From: Anisodus tanguticus
Lineage: Eukaryota; Streptophyta; Magnoliopsida; Solanales; Solanaceae
Direction of reading: 5' to 3'
DNA length: 64,000 nt
Assembly: GCA_034509755.1 (NCBI GenBank)
Contig: CM067550.1
Location: 9,293,001 to 9,357,000 of the forward strand
Below the pieces are notes generated by a model. The model ran no database searches and was not told where the DNA came from. It saw nothing but the letters and a program-made list of their open reading frames with translations. Made by a program: the position numbers and the translations under genes. The first letter of the stretch is position 1. Every line of letters begins with the position of its first letter. Below are positions 12,350 to 23,366 of the stretch, piece by piece.

Positions 12350-12530
12350 TAAGGGAGCCTTGGAGTAACCGGTAAAGTTGCTGCCATGTGACCAGGAGGT
12401 TATAGGTTCAAGCCGTGGAAACAACCTTTGGTAGAAATGTAAGGTAAGACTGCGTACAACAGAACCTTGTGGTCCGGCCCTTCTCCGAACCCCGCGCATA
12501 GCGGGATCTTAGTGCACCGGACTGCCTTTT
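12350..12530 (+). mobile_element. tRNA-derived SINE, full length
   Basis: A 181-bp SINE flanked by a perfect 17-bp duplication, agatcaaacatgatatc, at 12333-12349 and 12531-12547. The head has an A-box-like TAACCGGTAAAG and a B box GTTCAAGCC (matching GWTCRANNC), and the tail ends in CTGCCTTTT. The 3' half (GTGGTCCGGCCCTTCTCC to AGTGCACCGG) is typical of Solanaceae SINEs of the SolS/TS type as I recall them. A truncated relative is at 22590-22669. The perfect TSD suggests a fairly young insertion. Confidence 0.92.
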
Positions 12531-12547
12531 AGATCAAACATGATATC

Positions 12548-12775
12548 CATAGGTAGTTTCTAAATTTTATACGTTTCACTACCTATTGGGATGCACGTAC
12601 AACGCACGTGTCAGCGACTAGTTATTTTAAGAGCATGAATATAAATGTTAAAGGACTTTTATGCCCTTTTAGTCTAATTCTACTATATTTCCCTCATTTG
12701 TTTCTTTAATTCTGACATGGTATAAGCTTTTGAACGTTCCAGAGCTTTTCTATCTTGTGAAGGTTCTGGAATGTC
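12548..12775. other. Junction DNA before the pararetrovirus
   Basis: No gene is seen. The border between host DNA and viral sequence must lie here but cannot be placed by eye. Confidence 0.35.
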
Positions 12776-13249
12776 CTAGAGTTGATCTATAATCTGTGAT
12801 CTCATACCTAGATCCTTAATCAATTTTAATAACTCCATAAGGTTATCACCTTTGAGAATATTAATGTTCATATTTTGAAATTGAGCAAATATATTATAGA
12901 AGTCATCATCCTCCTTATTATGTTTGCTAGAACAAGGTTGTCCGATTTGACAAGGTAAGCATTCTTCTTCCAAAGCAATATAATCTTCGTTATTAAGAAC
13001 TCTAATTTCCTCATATGAGGAGGAATCCTTTGCTCCATCAGTTTCGAAACCTGAATCTTCTGTCTCTAAGTTAAGTAATAGCTTGGATAATGAATCTTTT
13101 AAATCATCTCTAATGTTAAGTGCTTTAATCTTTTCCTTAACTTTACAATCCTTATAATAGTGGTATGTCCTACCACATTTCCAACATGCCTTTGGATTCT
13201 TTGACTTTATAAAATTTTTGCGAGTTTTAAACTCTTTCTTTCTTCTCAC
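12776..13249 (-). pseudogene. Endogenous pararetrovirus capsid-like part (CCHC), inverted
   Basis: A minus-strand frame of 157 residues carrying a retroviral zinc knuckle near its start (C-x2-C-x4-H-x4-C, beginning CWKCG) within a Lys-rich N-terminal part, followed by an acidic C-terminal part. This is the architecture of the capsid C-terminus in plant pararetroviruses (Caulimoviridae). It points opposite to the protease, RT and ORF4-like parts that follow, so the integrated copy is rearranged. It is a fragment and the rest of the capsid region is not visible. Confidence 0.7.
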
Positions 13250-13261
13250 CTTTTTATCCAG

Positions 13262-13667
13262 GCGTTTTGCTTTCCATTTTTAGAAAAGGAGATTAATAAT
13301 CTCAAGCAAGAAATATTGGCATTAAAAAGGAGTAATGATATGTTCGACGCACGAATTTCCAATATTGAAGGTAAAGGAAAAGAGATTATAGATCCGGATA
13401 CAATAGATGATATTTCTACTTTGGATAATCTATTGATTATAGGTACTAGTGATGAAACAAAGAACTTTCTGCAAACCCTGGAATTAATCACTTCACAAAA
13501 GTTTTATATAAAAATAAGTCTTTTGATTGATTATAATTTCAAAAGAGATTTCACTGCTCTTGTTGATAGCGGGGTAGACATAAATTGTATACATGAATGA
13601 CTTATTCCTTCTACATATTTTCATAAAACCACTCATAGTATTAGACCTGCTAATGGGCAGAAATTAC
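13262..13667 (+). pseudogene. Endogenous pararetrovirus protease part, cut by hAT-B
   Basis: An open plus-strand frame begins with a coiled-coil-like Glu/Lys/Leu-rich stretch (about 13270-13360) and runs into an aspartic protease motif ALVDSGVDINC near 13555-13587, the D-S-G active-site triad of retropepsins. A stop occurs at 13598-13600. The sequence is then interrupted at 13668 by hAT transposon B, and viral sequence resumes at 17229 after the 8-bp duplication GAAATTAC. The copy is inactive. Confidence 0.75.
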
Positions 13668-16600
13668 TAAGGCTGGCCAGTAGGCCGGGACGACCCGACC
13701 CCGGCCCGACCCCGCTCTAAAAAAAAAAAAAATTTAACGGGGGCGGGACTCGAACTCGGGACGGGACGATGTCTCGTCCCGCCGACCCGAGCCCGCCTGT
13801 GCCCGCCGGACCCGAGCCCGCCCCGAGCCCGTCCCGACCCCGACCCCGACCCCGACCCTTAAACCCCCTTTGCAAAAATGGTCGTTGCACCAACGACCAT
13901 TTTAGATTATGGTCGTTGGCCAACGGCCATTTTAGGCCCCCCCTCCCCCAACCCCCCTACCCCTTAATATTTATTTTTAACCCATAAGTTATTATATTTA
14001 CACTTTAACCCAATTTTTCAACTATAAATAACTCATTTTCTCTTCATCTTTCTCACAAATCTTCCTACAATCTCTCTAATTTCTCAATATATCTCTCTAC
14101 ATTGTTTGCTAAATATTCAATTTTATTAATTCATTTGGGAATTGGGAGTGAAGTTGGCAACTAGCTTGAGGATCTTCCATCGAGCAAAGTTTCAATTTTC
14201 AACCTCTCGATTACACGTTGACGTTACGTCGGCGTTTGGTACATTCCTTCCTTCATTAAATTATTATTGTCTGTTTATTTAGTTTAGATCACTTAATTTT
14301 ATTGTCTTTAATTATTTATTTATTATCATAATTAAAATGGAAGGATTAAAAGGTATGTTTAAGGGTAAAGGTAAGGGTGCTTCTTCTAGTAGGGGCAACT
14401 GTGGCAAGGGTACTTCTTCTAGTCATCTTATTCCTACACAGGATGATTTTGTTGATACTCAACATTTTCCTACAATACCATTAGATTTAGACCAGGAGCT
14501 ATTTTCGGAACTCAAGAAGACTTTAATTTAGACGATGATCTAGATGATATACCCACTAATGTTGATGACAACACACCCACTAGTGCACCTTCAACCGAAA
14601 TACCTCCTATTCCCCCTAGTATGAGACGAGGTCCAAGAAACGACCATTAAAATCAGATGCATGGACATTTTTTGATAGGGACGTAGAGAATCAAGTAGCC
14701 ATATGTAAAATTTGTAAAAATGTTTTAAAATTTAAAACTCGGAAAAGGTCACGGTGGGACGGGGGTTTAATTAGACACGTAGTAAGTGCTCATCCAGCCT
14801 AGGTATGCCCAATACCAGGCTTCAAAACCGGGTGCGCAAACGCCCGCTCCATCAGACAAGGTTCACATACTAATATTGTCCCGGACCAAGTACAAGGTCA
14901 AATTAACCCTATGACGGGGGAATTGTAGGCCCTAAATACAATAAACATAGAGATAGGGAAGCAATATCAAAATTAGTTGTCATTGTGGAGGGTTTGCCTT
15001 TTTCATTTCCTTCATCTCCCGGTTTTATTCATTACATTAGAGATATATATAATCCCGCTTTTAACGGTTTTCCTAGGTCAATCGTTAAGAGAGATGTATT
15101 TAAATTTGCGCATGAATATCAACAATATTTACGTTTTTCATTATATCATTTTAATGGCAAAGTATCTATCACGTCCGATATAGGTCGTAGTACTAACGGC
15201 CATGATTATTTAACTCGTAACTTGTCATTGGATAGATTATAAATGGTCTATGCAAAAACGTATTTTAGCGTATAGATATATAGATGATAGGCACACCGGT
15301 ACTTTTATTGCAGAAAATATTTATCAAGTGTGCGATTATTACGGAATTACCGATAAAATTATGACTATTACATTAGATAACGCTTCTAATAACAATTACG
15401 CAATTACAATGTTAAAAAATAGTTTAGCTCCATCTTTTCCGACCATTTTCATATAAAATGCGCGTGCCATATATATAACTTAATTGTAAAGGATGGTCTA
15501 TCACTTTTTGAAGACATTCTTAGTAAAATACAATTTGCTATAAACTTTATTTTTAAAAGTAATAAAGTACAACGTAGAAAAGAATATAAAAAAACTTGTC
15601 ACGATTGTGGACTATTTTATAGAAGAATTCCACAAGAAGTATCGACTAGGTGGAATTCTTTATACGAGCAACTACTTGTTGCTTATGACTATAAATTACC
15701 TATAACTTTATTTTTTAACTCTCATAATAAAAACCCAAATTGATATGATTTTAGATAGTGATTGGGTAAAAATTTCCGAACTTATTGTATTTTTAGAGAA
15801 ATTTTTTCAAGCAACAAAAGAATTTTCCTAAGTATATATTATCCTACTATTTCAACTATGTTATTTTATATAACTCTAATATTTTTATTACTTAGTGAAT
15901 ATATGGAAAAACCAAGCTTATAAGGCGCCTATTAAAAAAATGTTTGTCAAAATAAAAAAATATTTTATTCCTATTCCTTCTATTTATATTATTGGTTCTC
16001 AGATTAAATCCTACTATTAAAATAGACGGTACTAAATCACTAATTGAAACTATTTACGATTGTATAGAAGTACTACCACCTCCAAGTCCCAAAAATCTAA
16101 ATCACCCACTACCTATTGAACAAACTAAAGAAGAAGTGTTGAATAGCGTAGAACACCAATGCAAAAATATATATAGATTTTATCAACAAGAAAATGCTAG
16201 TAACGTACCGGCTACCATACCATCTTCTTCATCTTCAACACAAACTCACAAAAGACATGCTGTCAAGCTTCGCGCTAGTATTGAAAGCCTCGTAAATAGA
16301 ATGTGCGGCCGTACCTCTACTAACCAAATTAGCGAGTTGGATATTTTTGTTTTGCGTGGTTCTGCACCGTATCAAGAAGTTATCAATGAAGATGGACAAG
16401 AAGACTTGTCGAAATATTTGGAGGGGAATGAGAAGACCTTTCCGACACTTTCATTGATGGCTCGAGATGTTTTGAACATTCAAGCGTCATCAATCGCGTC
16501 GGAAAGCGCTTTTTCTCGCAGTGCAGATATCAAATAGGAGACCACAGACACTCATTGGTCGGAGACACTTGGAAATTGCAAAGTATTATTCGTAGATTGG

Positions 16601-17220
16601 ATACGAGCGGAGCGGAGAAGGTGCGGTCAACCGGAGATCAACGAAGAAGATGATGAAAACTACAACGAAATCTTAACCGAAGGTAGTGGAAGCGACGTGG
16701 ATCAATTTGACCAACAAATACCTATTCCAACCGAAGAACCACATGAAATCATCAAGCAATTAGAACATGATTTTTTTGAAAATGTAATTTTTTTAATTGC
16801 AATTTTATTATGTAATTTGCAACTTTTGGACAACACCATAAAGTTGCAATTTAGATTTTAGACAATTGTATTTGTATTACAAAAAAATCATATGTCTATT
16901 AAATAATATAAGAGGCACAAAAACAAACCTTGGGATGTTTTTATTACACTATCTTGTTTTGTTTATTGAGTTTTTTTTATACATATGTTATTTAAAAAAA
17001 AAAAGAAAAGGAAAACCCGAGCCCGCCCCGACCCGAGCCCGACCCGAGCCCGCCCCGCCCGATACCGACGGATCGGGATCGGACGACCGGAGCAGTCCCG
17101 CCTGCACCCGACCCCGCTAGGCCCGCTAGTCCCGATCCCGACCCCCGGCTCGTCCCGCCCGACCCCGACCCCGCCTGACCCGGCCCGCCGTACCCGAGCC
17201 CGGCCCATTGGCCACCCCTA
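13668..17220 (+). mobile_element. hAT transposon B
   Basis: A 3553-bp element with ends TAAGGCTGGCCAGTAGGCC (left) and, read inward from the right, TAGGGGTGGCCAATGGGCC. The 8-bp target duplication GAAATTAC is perfect (13660-13667 and 17221-17228). GC-rich subterminal arrays lie at about 13685-13860 and 17010-17205. It is closely similar to transposon A but inverted relative to it. It sits inside the pararetrovirus protease region, so it is younger than the viral integration. Confidence 0.93.
14337..16782 (+). pseudogene. hAT transposase B, broken
   Basis: The sister of the transposase in element A. The ATG at 14337 opens FKGKGKGASSSRG; the frame is lost near 14505 by one missing base relative to copy A and ends at 14529. 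BED finger residues (CKICKNVLKF) follow at about 14700-14740. Core pieces lie at 14977-15242 and 15250-15456, and the C-terminal part with the dimerisation domain (LNIQASSIASESAFS) at 15992-16537. Copies A and B carry different disabling mutations, so they decayed separately after duplication or descend from separate insertions of a related source. Confidence 0.85.
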
Positions 17221-17228
17221 GAAATTAC

Positions 17229-18970
17229 AAATTACCTTTAAATTACCAAAGGCTTATATCTACAATGATAAATCTTGAATAGTAGAGAGTTTTGTTTTGG
17301 TAAAAGATTATTTCTAGCCAAATTATATTGAGCACACCTTTTATACAAAAACTATTTCCAATTACTAATATTGATAAGAAGGGTATCATAGGAACCTTCA
17401 ATGGAAAGCCAATTACATTTCAGTTTATAACTGAACCTTTTTCAAGGGTGTTAAATGAACTCAAAGATAGGCTGATACATAAACACCAGCAAATTAGTTT
17501 TCTAAAACAAGAGATTTATATATCTACTATTGAAGAGCTTTTGGGAAATCCTAAGCTACAACAGAAATTGATTTAATACAAACTCAGTTTTCACTTCAAA
17601 TTTGTAGTGACCATCCTAATGCTTTCTGGGATAGAAAAAAATATACTATTTCTCTTCCTTATGAGGATGATTTTAAAGAAGGGTAATATCTCTACTAAAG
17701 AAAGACCATGCCAAATGAATTCCGAATACTTGGAATTATGCAAAAATGAGATTTCTTTTCTGTTGGAGAAGGGTTTGATAAAACCCTCAAAGGGTCGTGT
17801 ACATCATTCTATGTTAATAAACATGTTGAGTAGGAAAGAGGAGTTCCTCGACTAGTTATTAATTATAAATCACTTAATAAAGTGTTGAAATGGATTAGAT
17901 ATCATATTCCTAATAAAAAATATTTACTTGATAGACTTAATAATGCTATTATATTTTCCAAATTTGATCTAAAGTCTGGCTACTGGCATATTGAGATTGC
18001 AGAAGCAAATAAATATGAAATTGCTTTTAATGTTCCTATCGGGCAATTCGAGTGGAATGTAATGCCATTTGGAATAAAAAATGTCCCTTCTGAGTTTCAA
18101 AACATTATGAATGATATATTTATGCCTCATAGTAACTTTATCATTATTTATAGAGATGATATTTTGGTGTTTTCAAATAATATAGAAACTCATTTCTAAC
18201 ATCTTGATTTATTTAAGAAAATTATCATACAAAATGGTTTGGTCATATCAAAACCAAAAATGGTCCTTTTTCAAACTAAAGTTAGATTTTTGGGTCATAA
18301 CATTGAAAAAGAAAAAATCATTCCTATTAATAGAAGTATTAAATTTGCATCAAAATTTCCAGATGTTATAACTGACAAAACCCAACTTTAGAGATTTTTG
18401 GGTAGCCTAAATTATATCAGTCATTTTATAAAGGATTTGGCAAAGGATACAAACATCTTATATGAACGGCTAAAAAAAGTTCTTAACCTTGGACAGATGA
18501 TCATACTCAAGCTGTCAAACGAATTAAGAATAAGGTTTATAACCTTCCTTGTCTTACTTTAGCCAATCCTACTTGGCCAAAGATTATAGAGACAAATGCC
18601 TCAGATATTGGTTATGGAGGCATACCTAAGCAATACTCTCCAGTTGATAGACATGAGTATTTAATACAATTTTATTCTGGCAAATGAAATCCTAGTTAGA
18701 AGAATTATTCGAGAGTTGCTAAGGAAATCCTAGCAATTGTAAAATGTGTCTTAAAATTTCAAGGCGATTTATACAATCAGAAGTTATTAATAAAAAATGG
18801 ATTGCCAATCAGCTAAGTTCATGTCTAATAAAGACTTCAAACATGATGTTTCTAAACAGATGTTTGCAAGATGGAAAGCTCTACTGACACCATTTAATTT
18901 TGAAATACATTATAAAAAAGGTACATATAATAGTGTGCCTGATTTCTTAATCGGAGAATATTTTAGTTCA
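17229..18970 (+). pseudogene. Endogenous pararetrovirus reverse transcriptase and RNase H
   Basis: Plus-strand polymerase remnant. The RT core is in the frame at 17882-18199: FDLKSGYWHIEIAEANKYE, then MPFGIKNVPSEFQ, then YRDD where the usual motif is Y[IVM]DD. A stop at 18197 ends the frame. RNase H residues (TNASDIGYGG near 18590, and a Glu in AKEILAIVKC near 18725) follow in broken frames to about 18960. Upstream pieces at 17328-17576 and 17607-17855 correspond to the protease-RT linker and the N-terminal RT fingers. No LTR flanks the region, consistent with a pararetrovirus rather than a Gypsy element. Confidence 0.85.
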
Positions 18971-18989
18971 TAATTGTGCTAAAATTGTT

Positions 18990-20398
18990 ATTGCAGGATG
19001 AGGCCGAGTCTACCAAGCGACCCCCGCCATTATAGAGGAAGGGGACGAAGATGTGAAACGGATGTGGTAATACTCTTGTCCATCAAGGAACCAGAAGGCT
19101 TATCGCCGAAAACATGGCAGGACCTTCTAACATTGATAAAGAAAGTCCTTTATATCCACAGTTTATGAATTTCATAAAATCCAAAGAAAAGGATGATAAT
19201 CCACAACCTTCTTACTCAAAAGTTGCAAATGATGAACAAGATGATAATGATGCTTATAAGCAACACGAGCATAAAGAAGTTATACTCCTCTTAGATTATA
19301 AAGACATTCAATGGAAGGACGAGTCATGGAAATTGATGGAGAGATATCTAGAAGTTGGGTCATATCCCATTCTCACTTATAATTCGATAATGCATTATGA
19401 GACTATACTCTCAACCACTGGATCAGTTGAAATTCAACATTATTATCCAATGAATACCATAAAAGTTTATAACTTTTCCAAGATCATAATAAAGAAAATA
19501 TTTATCCAAGAAGAGTGGGATTCCAAGACCCAGTAAAGAAAGGGAATATTTCCACCCTGAGCAAAAAGTTCAGGTAAAATTCAATTACTGGGATTATGTG
19601 GATAGTTTTTATAAAACTTCCTTTATGAAACCCTCATAAAAACATTCTTGGTTCATAAAAATATGTTTCCAATGTTTATAAATAGAACATTCCAAATTGG
19701 TTTTGAAAATGGTGGATTAGTTATGGTCCGTTTATTCATACGTTGCCTTCCCCATTCAAGAGTTTATACACTGAATGGATTGATGTCTCACCCAAAGTTA
19801 TAGCATGGGAACAAAATAATACAATTATCACAGGAATTGCTAATATGTTGTTCTTTGTTGAGTTTTCCATCCCATGGATAATGAGATGGTCAATAGAAGT
19901 GGGTTATAACCCACAACAAATTCCTTGTCTTCAGAGAATATTTTATACAAGGTTTTGGAAGAAATTGTTACAGAAAACCACAGATGGAGTCTTACATGGG
20001 TAGGAACTTATAGACCTGATAACCACGACTACCACAAATTATAAAGAACTGAACCTCAAGGAACAGTTACCAAACGTTAATAGTCCATTCAAGCATATCA
20101 CCAGTAAAACTACAACTTAACACAAGGAGTAGTTTCAAAAGCTGATATCATAGCATCCTATATGGCTGAAGTCAAGAAAGATTTAATAAAAAATTTAAGC
20201 CAAGAATTCCCCTCAAACGCATCAATAACATCCAATCATACTGAAGGAGAGGATCAAATTCAAGACTCTCAGGATCCGTATGATCCATATTTCGACATAG
20301 AGGATTATATCTCGAAGTTTCAAGATAAAATGGGGAATCCTCCAATTCAGAAAAATCAAAGGGAAAAGAACAAATCTAATAATGCAGTCGGTCCCTAG
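18990..20398 (+). pseudogene. Endogenous pararetrovirus 3' ORF (ORF4-like), broken
   Basis: Three frames follow the RNase H region in the same orientation: 19114-19536 (starting MAGPSNIDKE), 19743-20003 and 20162-20398. Together they are the size of one viral ORF broken by shifts and stops. Their place downstream of RNase H suggests the inclusion-body/transactivator-type ORF of caulimovirids, but I assign this by position only; no diagnostic motif was recognised. Confidence 0.5.
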
Positions 20399-21105
20399 TT
20401 TGAGAGAGCACATGGGAAAAAAATCTACTTTTATAAAGACGGATCTGCTTTTATAAAGCAAATTTATTATTGTAGTAAGCTGGCCGGGTATGTTTTGGCC
20501 TTTTATTAATTTTTTCTTTGTCGGCCACATAAGTTGGCCCTTTTCTTTTTAAGTTTCTTCTTTTTACTTTTTATCTTGTCGGCCACGCTTGAGCCCTTTT
20601 TATTTGTTTGTATCCGTAAGAGATTCATTAAATAAGGATCCTTAATTTTAGTTCAGAGGCAAGCTTTCGCCAACCCCTCTCTCTATTGTAAAAATCTCTC
20701 TAAATAAGAAGTTGAAGTTCGCTATCCATTTTCTTACTGAGCACAACTTAAAGGCCCGGTAATTTTATTTTCTTTAATTAAAATTATATATTTATTACTG
20801 GATTAGCCGATGATCGGCTAAATCTCTTGTGTTGAGCTATGTTGCACTAGACTACTTGAATCATGATACTAATGCTTTAATAAAGCCGATGATTCATGTG
20901 AGAATGTACTAAGGTTGGGCAGAGGACAGCCCAGGCGGAATGTCTGAAGCTCGGTTCTATTGTAGCCCGTTGAGCCGTGGTGGCGTTAGAGCGTTTTTGG
21001 ATCTGTTCTGAGTTAAGATAGCCATGCTAGAGCCTGTCGACCCTTAAAAATTCCTCAGTTAGTGCCTCTCAGTGATCCCTTCCGCAAATTTTGGTTATTT
21101 ACCTT
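20399..21105 (+). other. Putative pararetroviral intergenic/leader region
   Basis: Non-coding sequence after the last viral ORF. It holds a TATA-like CATTAAATAAGG near 20626, two related GTCGGCCAC blocks (about 20520 and 20579), pyrimidine-rich CCTCTCTCTATTG near 20676 and the inverted repeat GCCGATGATCGGC near 20807. This composition fits the transcription control and leader region of a pararetrovirus. No primer-binding site was found. The family A solo LTR is inserted right after it. Confidence 0.45.
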
Positions 21106-21110
21106 GAAGT

Positions 21111-22326
21111 TGTTGGGTTACAAGGATTTGCAAGAAACGGAAATTACAAGTAACTGCTTATGTAAGAATTGAAATTACAATTCAACTAGAAAACTGAAAA
21201 TTACAATATAACAATAAAACTGAAATTACAAGATTTGTTGAACAAGAAGACCGAAAACTGCTTTAATTTTTGCTGAGTCGAGTGTGGCACTCTGTCCTTA
21301 AGACAATATTGCCCCGTATGTATCCTTTATACATTCTGGACAATTCGTCTCCCAAGATAAAACAGCAATGGAACAATTGAGCAAAGGAAACTCAAGAGCT
21401 ACCGTGAAGAATATTGAATAATGAAATGAAGCTTGGAAGTTGTAGGAAGAAGCGATTTTAAGTTGTATATTTTCGTGTATATCAAGTGTGCCTCAACAAT
21501 GGTGTAAGGGGTGTTTATATAGGTGATGAAGGGAATTTTTGATGCCTCCTCCATGACCATTATTGGCCAAATAATGACCATTATGGAGGTAGTAAAGCCA
21601 CCAAATTAAAGGAGAGAAATACCAAACGGATGCCATTATAAGAGGTGTAATTCGGCCAAAATAAATGGCTGAATTGAGTGCTGGACGTTTCTGTTCGTGT
21701 CCGCCGAAATTCGAATTTCGAAAACTTCAGGGACCAAACCTGTACATTTTGAAACTTCGGGGACCAAATTGTACATCTGAAAGAATTTTGGGATCAAACT
21801 GTACTTCTGGAAAAGTTCTTGGGCCCAAACTTACATCTGAAGCTTCTGATCAAACTGTACTTCTGGAAAAGTTCTCTGGCCCAAAAAGATAATATCAGAA
21901 GGCCCGGGAGCCCGGAACCCGGAACCGGACCGGACGGGCGGGCGGGCGGCGGCGGCGCGCGTGTGGTCTTTCCTCGAACCGAAGCACATCTAGGTCCTCC
22001 CTCCTTTAAACACATGGGATACCTCTTGGGGTCCCAAACCCCAAACCAATTTCGAGTCTTATATACACAACAATTCTTTCTTCCTCTACCGATGAGGGAG
22101 AATTGAACACAACACCACACTTTCCATGCTTCAAACACCTCACTTCGTGGACCAATATCTCTTTCATTTCTCAATGAAATTTGACGATTCTTAGCCCTAC
22201 GGTTATCTACGTACTTAGTAGATCATGCATGTGTGAAGAACCGAATTCTCCAACATACGTAACACTAGTGTTTAAAGCCGTTAAAGTTGGTCGGTCGCAA
22301 CTCCCGCCAAAGGCAAATTTCCAACT
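21111..22326 (-). mobile_element. Family A solo LTR, copy 3
   Basis: A 1216-bp LTR in minus orientation, matching the copies at 270-1444 and 29181-30413. In plus orientation it reads TGTTGGGTTAC at the left and TTTCCAACT at the right, so the inner termini are TG...CA-like with the last base changed. The 5-bp duplication GAAGT flanks it perfectly (21106-21110 and 22327-22331). No internal region is present, so this is a solo LTR left by LTR-LTR recombination. The inverted repeat GCCCCGTATG near 21313 corresponds to the stem-loop of the other copies. Confidence 0.9.
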
Positions 22327-22331
22327 GAAGT

Positions 22332-22589
22332 TTCTTTGCCAAATAATCTCCAGTTAATTTTCTTTGTTTCATGTAGAAGTTCTTTGTTTCATGTTGAAGT
22401 TTAGCTGCTGCGTAGTGCATACACTGCATAATACTGACTATAATCCTAAATATAGGAGTATAGATTATTAAAGCACTATTCTCCTCGTTGGATTTGGAAG
22501 TACTAAATAATGCAGAAGATAAGAAATCAGGGACGGATGTACAAGTTCATATACCAGTTCTGTTGAATCTAGTAATTTTTATTAAGTTG
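22332..22589. other. Short spacer with a 20-bp tandem repeat
   Basis: Non-coding. The motif TTCTTTGTTTCATGT is repeated in tandem at about 22361-22395. Confidence 0.4.
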
Positions 22590-22669
22590 GGTACAATCAC
22601 CTTTATGGTCCGGTCTTTCTCCGGATCCCGCATATAGCAGGGAAGCTTAGTGCACCGGGCTGTTCCTTT
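22590..22669 (+). mobile_element. Truncated SINE 3' end
   Basis: About 80 bp matching the 3' half of the SINE at 12350-12530 (TGGTCCGGTCTTTCTCC, then TTAGTGCACCGGGCTG and a T-rich end). The tRNA-like head is missing. It abuts the MITE at 22672. Confidence 0.75.
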
Positions 22670-22671
22670 TA

Positions 22672-22919
22672 CTTTCTCCGAATTAAAAAGAGTATTCATT
22701 TAACCTTTTTTTCTTGAATAAAAAAGAGTGTCTACTTATCAAATTAAGAAAAAATTAACCTTATTTTTTCAAATTTTCTCTTTTTAGTGTAATGTGATCA
22801 AATTCTAATACATATTTAATTAGAGACAGTTTAGTCAAATTACCTATTTTTTCTAGGAGTCAGTATTTTTAAAGGGTGTGAAAATGGTTAAGTAGACACT
22901 CTTTTTTATCCGAAATGAG
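22672..22919. mobile_element. Stowaway-like MITE (copy 2)
   Basis: Related to the MITE at 2402-2627. The ends read CTTTCTCCGAATTAAAAAGAG on the left and, complemented from the right, CTCATTTCGGATAAAAAAGAG, with TA at 22670-22671 and 22920-22921. The left inverted repeat seems partly duplicated (a second AATAAAAAAGAGTGTCTACTT near 22717). Confidence 0.65.
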
Positions 22920-22921
22920 TA

Positions 22922-23366
22922 ATATATTTGTGTTACCAAATTCATAATATCAAATGTAAAACATAATTTTTACACTAATAATTAAAATTGTCATTCTAAA
23001 ATTCAAAACCCATAAAATTAAAATTCGGTCTCCCATTCTACAAAAATATTGCGTCTCTTTGTTTGAACCCAATCAATGCATTCATAATAAATACTACTAC
23101 TCCATTTTCAAAATTTCAAGATCGACGCGCTTTCAAGAAAATAGCCATGCAATTAACTGGTTGACTTCAATACCATTTGTTACTACTTTATTACTGCTAC
23201 GTACTGTTTAAGTCTTCTGCCACCGTTCCTCTGCATGTAGCCAAAAAAAATATTACAACTATGCATTTCTTTTTTGCTATATATGCTAGTGCTAGTATCC
23301 ATCAAACCATTCCACAAAAAAAATATCATACAATATAATCACCATTTCATGTACACATCAAAAGCC
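22922..23366 (+). promoter_or_regulatory. Upstream region and 5' UTR of the pectin methylesterase
   Basis: AT-rich DNA upstream of the start codon. A TATA-like TATATAT at 23278-23284 lies 83 bp before the ATG, placing the expected transcription start near 23310 and giving a 5' UTR of roughly 50-60 nt. The in-frame ATG codons at 23274 and 23349 overlap or follow this box and would place non-signal sequence ahead of the signal peptide, so they were not chosen. Confidence 0.5.

Noticed and set aside
12245..12499. 84-residue minus frame
   Set aside because: Runs through the SINE and its target duplication, with no protein family resemblance.
21794..22174. 126-residue minus frame
   Set aside because: Part of the family A solo LTR; equivalent frames in the other copies are not conserved.
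23274..23366. Upstream in-frame ATG of the pectin methylesterase (31 extra residues)
   Set aside because: It overlaps the TATA-like box and would put non-signal residues ahead of a clear signal peptide. The ATG at 23367 gives the normal family layout.
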